The notes below the pieces were generated by a model. The model saw only the letters and a list, made by a program, of their open reading frames with translations. It was not told the origin of the DNA and did not search any database. A stretch of 64,000 nt of DNA from Telmatactis stephensoni (lineage: Eukaryota > Cnidaria > Anthozoa > Actiniaria > Isophelliidae). The position numbers were made by a program, and so were the translations under genes. The stretch's first letter is position 1; each line of letters opens with the position of its first letter. Positions 58,282 through 64,000 of the stretch are shown piece by piece. The DNA is taken from positions 1,423,501 to 1,487,500 of the forward strand of contig JALIZF010001938.1 in NCBI GenBank assembly GCA_029948255.1, given 5' to 3'.

Positions 58282-61200
58282 TTGCTTTTTTGCAGTTTTG
58301 CAGTTTCCATACCCCCTTATAACCTCTCCATGTATGTGGTAAAATTTATAATTTTTTCATAATTATTTAATTGTCTTGACAGTTAATGAAATTGTTGAAG
58401 TAACTGGATTAGAAGATGCTAAACTAGACAGACTAGCTGTGCTTGAATTAAGGGGCAACAAGCTGATGAACACCAATGGATTAAATATTGCTAACCTGAA
58501 AGAACTTTACTTGGTAAATATTGCATACTAAAAAACCTGCTCTTTCTCATGGCCAACCAAAGAATATACCTACATTATTTACAGTTTGTAATAGACCTAT
58601 ATCATGCTAGCCTAACATAATAAGATATGTGATTGTGATTTAATTATCAAAAAAAAAAGGAATTGACTATCAAAATTGGCACATCAATAATAGTCAAATT
58701 GCAGAGGTTCAATGAGTCTGGTCGCAGTTAAATTGATGAAGGTACATGCATTATTTTTGAAGCTCAATATTTTTGTAACATTTAAATTGCAAAGAAATGT
58801 ATGTGTCCTGCTTGATAATGAGGCTCGCCGGGCTTGCAATTATGCCAACCCACATTTCTTTGCAAAAAATGATTAGTTGCAAAAATTCATGTCTCCATCA
58901 GTTTAAGGTGGCCCGTACCTATTGATTTGTTTGTTGGGCATGAACTTCAATCGCGTCCTTTTACATCAAAACCTTGTCCGATTTCTGAGAAATTTGCAGC
59001 CATTTGTCTACAAGCCTTGAAATTTGTACTGGTAATTATTTTTCTGCGAATTAGATCAAGTAATTCGAGATATCAGACGATTTTTAAAAATGGCTTTTTG
59101 AGAAAAATTGGTCATAAATCCAAAATTCCAAGGTGAATTTTTTTCCTATTTCGTCAATCAAGTATAAAGGCATAGAGGACTACATACAACATGTATCGTG
59201 CCAATTGGTGCCTTAGAAGTTGCGATACAAAATTGTGCTGCCTGTTACGACGCAAAATTATGTAGTCAAAACTACCGCCAAAATCTCAACAAAATTTCAA
59301 AAACAGCGAGAACTATATCTGCTGTAAGAAAGACAAACACCTATTGTAACTTGTAAACAAAATTTGGAGAGATGAGAAGCTAAACGCCAATGTTATCCTC
59401 AAGCAAACTTGGGGAGTAATTTATGTGACCACGAGGTGAGCGTTGCGAATTTGTATTACTTCGACTTCTACAAATTCTGTCGAATTGTTTCGTGAAATTT
59501 TCTCGGTATGGGATAGAACAAGATGTTAACATACCTGCTGCCAAGTGTCGTTGTCTTTGCTGCACTAGGTATAATTCAGTAAGCTTCAAAAGTAAGCAAC
59601 TGCATCGAGTCGACGTTTGAGCTGCCAAGGTAAAGCCCTCATGGTTTGTTAATTTATTCAAAACAACACCTTACTATCTGTTGCAAAATTCCACACGGGA
59701 TTTAGACTCAGAAGCAATTGTCTTCAGAGAGCTACTGTCTTTATTCCCAAAAGTCTGGATCCCGTGCGGAATTTTGCAACAGATAGTAAGGTGTCGTTTT
59801 CAATAAATTAACAAACCGTGAGGGTTTTACCTTGGCAGCTCAAACGTCGACTTGATGAAGTTGCTTACTTTTGAAGCTTAATGAGCTATACCTAGTGCAG
59901 CAAACACAGCGACACTTGGCAACAGGTATGTTAACATCTTGTTCTATCCCATACCGAGAAAATTTCACGAAACAATTCGACAGAATTTGTAGAAGTCGAA
60001 GTAATACAAATTCGCAACGCTCACCTCGTGGTCACATAAATTACTCCCCAAGTTTGCTTGAGGATAACATTGGCGTTTAGCTTCTCATCTCTCCAAATTT
60101 TGTTTACAAGTTACAATAGGTGTTTGTCTTTCTTACAGCAGATATAGTTCTCGCTGTTTTTGAAATTTTGTTGAGATTTTGGCGGTAGTTTTGACTACAT
60201 AATTTTGCGTCGTAACAGGCAGCACAAATTTTGTATCTCAACTTCTAAGGCACCAATTGGCACGATACATGTTGTATGTAGTCCTCTATGCCTTTATACT
60301 TGATTGACGAAATAGGAAAAAAATTCACCTTAGAATTTTGGATTTATGACCAATTTTTCTCAAAAAGGCATTTTTAAAAATCGTCTGATATTTCGAATTA
60401 CTTGCTCTAATTCGCAGAAAAATAATTACCAGTACAAATTTCAAGGCTTGTAGACAAATGGCTGCAAATTTCTCAGAAATCGGACAAGGTTTTGATGTAA
60501 AAGGACGCGATTGAAGTTCATGCCCAACAAACAAATCAATAGGTACGGGCCACCTTAAGGGCAATCTCCTTGAAACCTTGCAATTTTACTATCATCAATG
60601 TAACAAACTTTGTAGTAAATTTCTTTTCCATGAACTTGGAGTGCTGATTTTGACTGTAAAACAAAAAAGGGATCTTAATCAGTTTTGTCTCAAAATATTT
60701 GTCACTTTATATTTCAAAAAACCCCTCATAGATTTTTGGGCCAGTGAGGAACAGCAAAATTACAGAGTTTGTATGGAAGAAAAATGGAAGTTCCAAAGGA
60801 TAGGTGGTCCATTTACAAATTCCCTCTGGTGAGGGGTATATGGATATTTTCTGGAACTACGTGCATTCTAAGTATAGTTCATTTACATCTGTTCTTCAGG
60901 GTGCTAACACCATTAGAGCTATTGAAGGTCTCGATCGACTGGAGCATCTCACTAAACTTCATCTCAGAGATAATCAGATTGAAAAACTTGATGGGTTTTC
61001 AGAAAATATGAAGAATCTACAATATATCAATCTTAGGTAAGTCAGTATAAAGTAAGTACTGGGTGTGGTTTCTTTACACCATTGGGGTGCCAGAAGGGGG
61101 GACACCTTAGGGTGGTTATGTCGGCTAAATTGGTTGAACATTTTGGTATGAAATATGGTACATATTTAAGAGAAAACTTCCATTTTGGTCTGAAAAAGGG

Positions 61201-62954
61201 CAGAAAAAGTAACATTTTCTAGTTTGAAATATGGCTAGATTTTCAGCAGACACCCACACCTAGTGGAGTAGTGCAGGAGGCAAATTGGTTGTGGCTAATT
61301 GCTTCTAAACCTTTGATAGAAGCAAAGGTTTATAATATGTATTTTTTGGGGGGGGGGGGGGTATATAGTTTGACAGTAAAATGACGAGAAGTTGAGTGAG
61401 TTATCATATTTACTAATTTGCAGGGGTAACAGTTTAACTGATGTGAAGGAAGTAAACAAGTTAAAATGCCTACCGCTACTTAGAGCACTTGTGCTAATGG
61501 GTAAGGACAAAATCGCAATAGAGCCTACAACTACAGCCGATACACATTTCCGAGTGACGATCCGTTCGTAAACTTACATATGTTGTAGTTCTGCAGAGTT
61601 TCTCTACGGATCATTCCGCTCGGGTTCTTGGACAATGTCCGTCCTGCGCGCGCTCAGCATAAATAACGAACTTCGACCCTGCTCGCCACAGAGCTTTCAA
61701 ATAGCTCAGTTGGTTGAGCGTCGGACCGAAAATCCGAAGGTCGTGAGTTCTCGGATGTTTTCCGAACAAAAGTCTACAATCGAAGAAGCATATGTATCTA
61801 TAAACTAATACGAGTGACAATCCATTCATAAAGACCAGCCATGTAAACTAGCTCGTACAAGTTCTTAACCTTCTGATAGAATTCTAAAATCAAAGTTTCA
61901 AACACCACGAGAGCCCTTAATTGGTTTCTATAGGAAAATAATTTCATTTTGAGCAAAGAAAAAATGCGCATTTTCTGACGTTATCGACCAAAATAATTCA
62001 TATATTAGAATGGTAATGATTATTATTGTTTGCGGTGATTTAGAAAACCCAGTATCTGATGAGGATGACTATCGTATTGAAGTACTTATTAGTTTACGAA
62101 GACTAGAGAGACTGGACAAGGATGAGTATACTGACGATGAGAGACAAGAGGCCGAAGAGGTACTCACCAATCTTGTTCGACTCATTCGTTTGTGTGTTTG
62201 TTTCAATCATTTTCATTCATTTTGGTGTTCTATTTATTCATTTGTTCCATTCATTGGTTTGTTTCACTATAAAGCCGTTGTTTTTTAACTATAGTAGTCA
62301 CTAAATAAGCATCTTCCCCTTTTTAATGGGTCAAATAAAACCACTCCAGCTAGTTCATTTATCCTAAGCTATAGCCAGTTAACAACATAGTCAACAGGCT
62401 CCCATACAAACAAGTATCCTATATGTGACTATTGTTGTGTTTCATTTAATAGATTTACGAACAAAGACGACAAGAAGAAGCAGCGGCTGTAAGTAGTATA
62501 CAGTAGTTAGTGATTGTTTTTGTAATGTCATTCATCTCCCTTAGTTCTTGCACTAAAGGCCCTTGGACACACGATTCAACATAGTCCGTTGCGTGCATCA
62601 CAGAGTTGCGCTAGAGTAGATTTCGTATTACTGTGAAAACGGCACCGCACGGTCACGGCACGGTCACGGCACGGTTACGGCAGAAATTAGGAATGTTTTT
62701 ATAGAGATCACAGCACTGACACGGTTACGCGGTTACGGCACGGCGCGGTCCGTTTCACACTCATACGAAATCTGCTCTATATGTCTACCTCTTAACCGTT
62801 TGCGCGCAGAGATGAGTTCTACTTATGCAAGTATTTGTGTGGCGTTGCATGGTGTATCCAGGCCGAATGTTCGTTTCCATCATATGATAGTCACTTTGTT
62901 TTGTTCCTACAGCAAGGGGCACAAGAGATCATTCACACAGATGAAGATGACTGA
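57042..62954 (+). CDS. LRRC23: LRRC23, leucine-rich repeat radial-spoke protein
   Basis: Eleven exons join with matching phases to 328 residues: 57042-57122, 57220-57332, 57409-57460, 57649-57756, 57842-57935, 58383-58513, 60900-61036, 61424-61500, 62044-62159, 62453-62488, 62913-62954. An acidic N-terminus (MSDFEDEEGVDEPVLDD) precedes NPLTEEMLADSLSLLCKTGN, which matches LRRC23. Several leucine-rich repeats follow (LTKLHLRDNQIEKLDGF, LLRALVLMENPVSDEDDYR), then a glutamate/arginine-rich end. The length is close to the human protein. LRRC23 is a radial-spoke component of motile cilia and sperm flagella. Intron 6 carries a 1.65-kb palindromic element and intron 8 a tRNA-like fragment. Expression is probably under the X-box in the shared promoter. 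Confidence 0.93.
58242..58281. repeat. (TTG)n microsatellite
   Basis: About twelve TTG units in LRRC23 intron 5. Confidence 0.9.
58907..60554. mobile_element. 1.65-kb near-complete palindrome with TTAA target duplication
   Basis: Two arms of about 800 bp, starting GGTGGCCCGTACCTATTGAT and ending in its inverse, surround a loop of about 55 bp (59705-59758). TTAA lies directly at both borders (58903-58906 and 60555-60558). The arms are very similar, so the insertion is recent or maintained by gene conversion. It sits in LRRC23 intron 6 and encodes nothing recognisable. Confidence 0.9.
61320..61365. repeat. T/G homopolymer tract
   Basis: A run of about 12 G after TTTTTT in LRRC23 intron 7. Confidence 0.6.
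61540..61850 (+). mobile_element. tRNA-like (SINE-type) fragment in LRRC23 intron
   Basis: TAGCTCAGTTGGTTGAGCGT at about 61697 is a good A-box/D-arm, followed by a hairpin around CGGACCGAAAATCCG. The B box (GAGTTCTCGG) is degraded. CGAGTGAC followed by ATCCRTTC flanks the segment as direct repeats (61552 and 61811). Confidence 0.4.
62640..62750. repeat. CACGGTCACGG degenerate tandem repeats
   Basis: GGCACGGTCAC is repeated several times with variants in LRRC23 intron 10. Confidence 0.6.
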
Positions 62955-63077
62955 ATTGCTTGATTTTACAAGAGATTTAAATGTCATCTACTGCTCGTTT
63001 ACCCCATGGAGCAGTTTTCAAAATCTGTGAATCATCTTCAGATATTTAGCTATGTGGAATAGTGTCATACATACTTA

Positions 63078-63348
63078 TTTGCACAAACTTTGACCCTTTC
63101 AAAATTATCGAACCTAGAATAGGAGACCGAAATAGCTCCTGGGTACACGAGTAATAAATGGATTTTTATGTTTTATCTACAAATTCACTACATAATCGTG
63201 CTTGGAATACCAAGAATTTGTCTCAGTCGCTGTTTGTCCACATACACGCGCCTCTTTTAAATCATCTAATCAACTCATTTCTCAATGTTCATTTCGGTAT
63301 CAGCGCTCGATGGTTTTGAACTGTCAGTGTTTGTGCAAATAGGTATAT
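63078..63348. mobile_element. Dispersed element, copy A
   Basis: It starts ATTTGCACAAACTTTGACCC and ends TGTCAGTGTTTGTGCAAAT, so the ends are inverted. It is adjacent to a second copy on the right and related to 35213-35480. Confidence 0.7.
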
Positions 63349-63354
63349 ATATAG

Positions 63355-63634
63355 CTATTTGCACAAACTTTGACTCTTTCAAAATCATTGAACATAGGAG
63401 CTGAGACCGAAATGGCTCCTGGGTCCACCAATAAGACATTGATTTCCATATGTTTTATTTATGAACTCGCTACATACATTCGCTACTTTCGTGTTTTGAA
63501 TACCAAAAATATGACTGTCTAAGTCGCTGTTTGAGACGTCCTCGTCCACGCGCTTCTTTAAAATCAACATATTTCCTAGTTTTCCTTTCACTCTCAGCTT
63601 CTATGCTTTGAAGGGTCAATGTTCGTGCAAATAG
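63355..63634. mobile_element. Dispersed element, copy B
   Basis: It starts GCTATTTGCACAAACTTTGA and ends AGGGTCAATGTTCGTGCAAA plus TAGC. The interior matches copy A (GAGACCGAAATGGCTCCTGG). The two copies are in tandem. Confidence 0.75.
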
Positions 63635-63770
63635 CTTTATACGATGGATAAACCGTTACGGCATGCTGTCAATACCAGTTTCACAATGCTTTGTACAAAG
63701 CACGCATCATATACTGTATTATCAACAAATTTGTAAATAATGCATTAAAGCAGGTTTCTTATCATTCCTA

Positions 63771-63971
63771 TCATGTTTCTTGTCTGTAAATCCGGGTTTT
63801 TTTTGTATTTATATCTTGATGTGGATGCATAGAAAACAAAAATATAATGAAGGAGAATATATATATTAAAAGGAAAAATCTCGTTACGTTGATCGCCACC
63901 ATAAATACAGTGATTGCGCCGAACCAGTGATAGAAAATGTTACCAGTTGACAGAGTTGATGAAGAATTCAT
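63771..63971 (-). CDS. Possible first exon of a membrane protein, unidentified
   Basis: From an ATG at 63971 the minus strand reads MNSSSTLSTGNIFYHWFGAI and continues hydrophobic (TVFMVAINV), with an N-glycosylation-type start and a likely membrane span. A GTAACG after GTGGCGATCAAC could be a donor, which would end the coding part near 63885. The rest of the frame down to 63771 would then be intron. No family is assigned. Confidence 0.25.
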   Translation of the reverse strand: MNSSSTLSTGNIFYHWFGAITVFMVAINVTRFFLLIYIFSFIIFLFSMHPHQDINTKKTRIYRQET

Positions 63972-64000
63972 CTTTGCATAACATCGTATAAGACCTGTAC

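Noticed and set aside
59380..60080. Identical frames on opposite strands (NSQRSPRGHINYSPSLLEDN)
   Set aside because: They are the two arms of the 1.65-kb palindrome read on opposite strands. No transposase motif is present.
61690..61760. Functional tRNA gene in LRRC23 intron
   Set aside because: The B box and T arm are degraded, and the segment is flanked by direct repeats, so it is a retroposed fragment.

Overview
The window is about 64 kb of AT-rich, intron-rich animal DNA. It is most likely from an anthozoan cnidarian (coral, corallimorph or sea anemone). The reasons are a Shaker-type channel whose coding sequence is nearly confined to one large exon, a chymotrypsin-fold protease ending in a ShKT domain, a local cluster of secreted ShKT proteins, a divergent insulin-like peptide, and a very high density of fold-back elements (MITE-like), tRNA-derived SINEs and minisatellites. 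No bacterial operon, CRISPR or viral gene was seen. All exon joins were made by hand from splice sites, phase and protein similarity.

Layout: (1) 197-354 (+) is the last exon of a cationic amino-acid transporter (SLC7 CAT type). (2) 3163-4272 (-) is an insulin-like peptide gene whose last codons lie at the edge of a 44-bp minisatellite. (3) 10710-11603 and 12581-13510 (-) are two intronless TMEM177-like mitochondrial proteins that keep an M48 metallopeptidase signature. (4) 17062-20707 (+) is a Shaker-family Kv channel with an unusual S6. (5) 26209-32419 (-) is a secreted protease with a cysteine-rich module, an S1 domain and a C-terminal ShKT; its fifth intron holds a 29-bp minisatellite in which most units carry a 5' splice-site sequence. 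(6) 34031-36860 and 41889-45512 (-) are tandem paralogues of a secreted family with a proline-rich linker and ShKT tail; the first is frameshifted. (7) 47096-56879 (-) is an essentially complete 13-exon REV1. (8) 57042-62954 (+) is an 11-exon LRRC23, divergent from REV1 with 162 bp between start codons and a near-perfect RFX X-box there. (9) A possible first exon of a membrane protein lies at the right edge (-).

Intergenic and intronic space is filled with inverted-repeat elements (0.1-1.65 kb), two dispersed copies of one element with 8-bp target duplications, SINEs, a LINE 3' tail and many micro- and minisatellites. Functionally the region mixes housekeeping genes (translesion synthesis, ciliary radial spoke, mitochondrial membrane protein, amino-acid transport) with secreted and signalling genes (insulin-like peptide, ShKT proteins, potassium channel). 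Only REV1/LRRC23 looks like a shared-promoter pair, and the three ShKT genes look like a local cluster.
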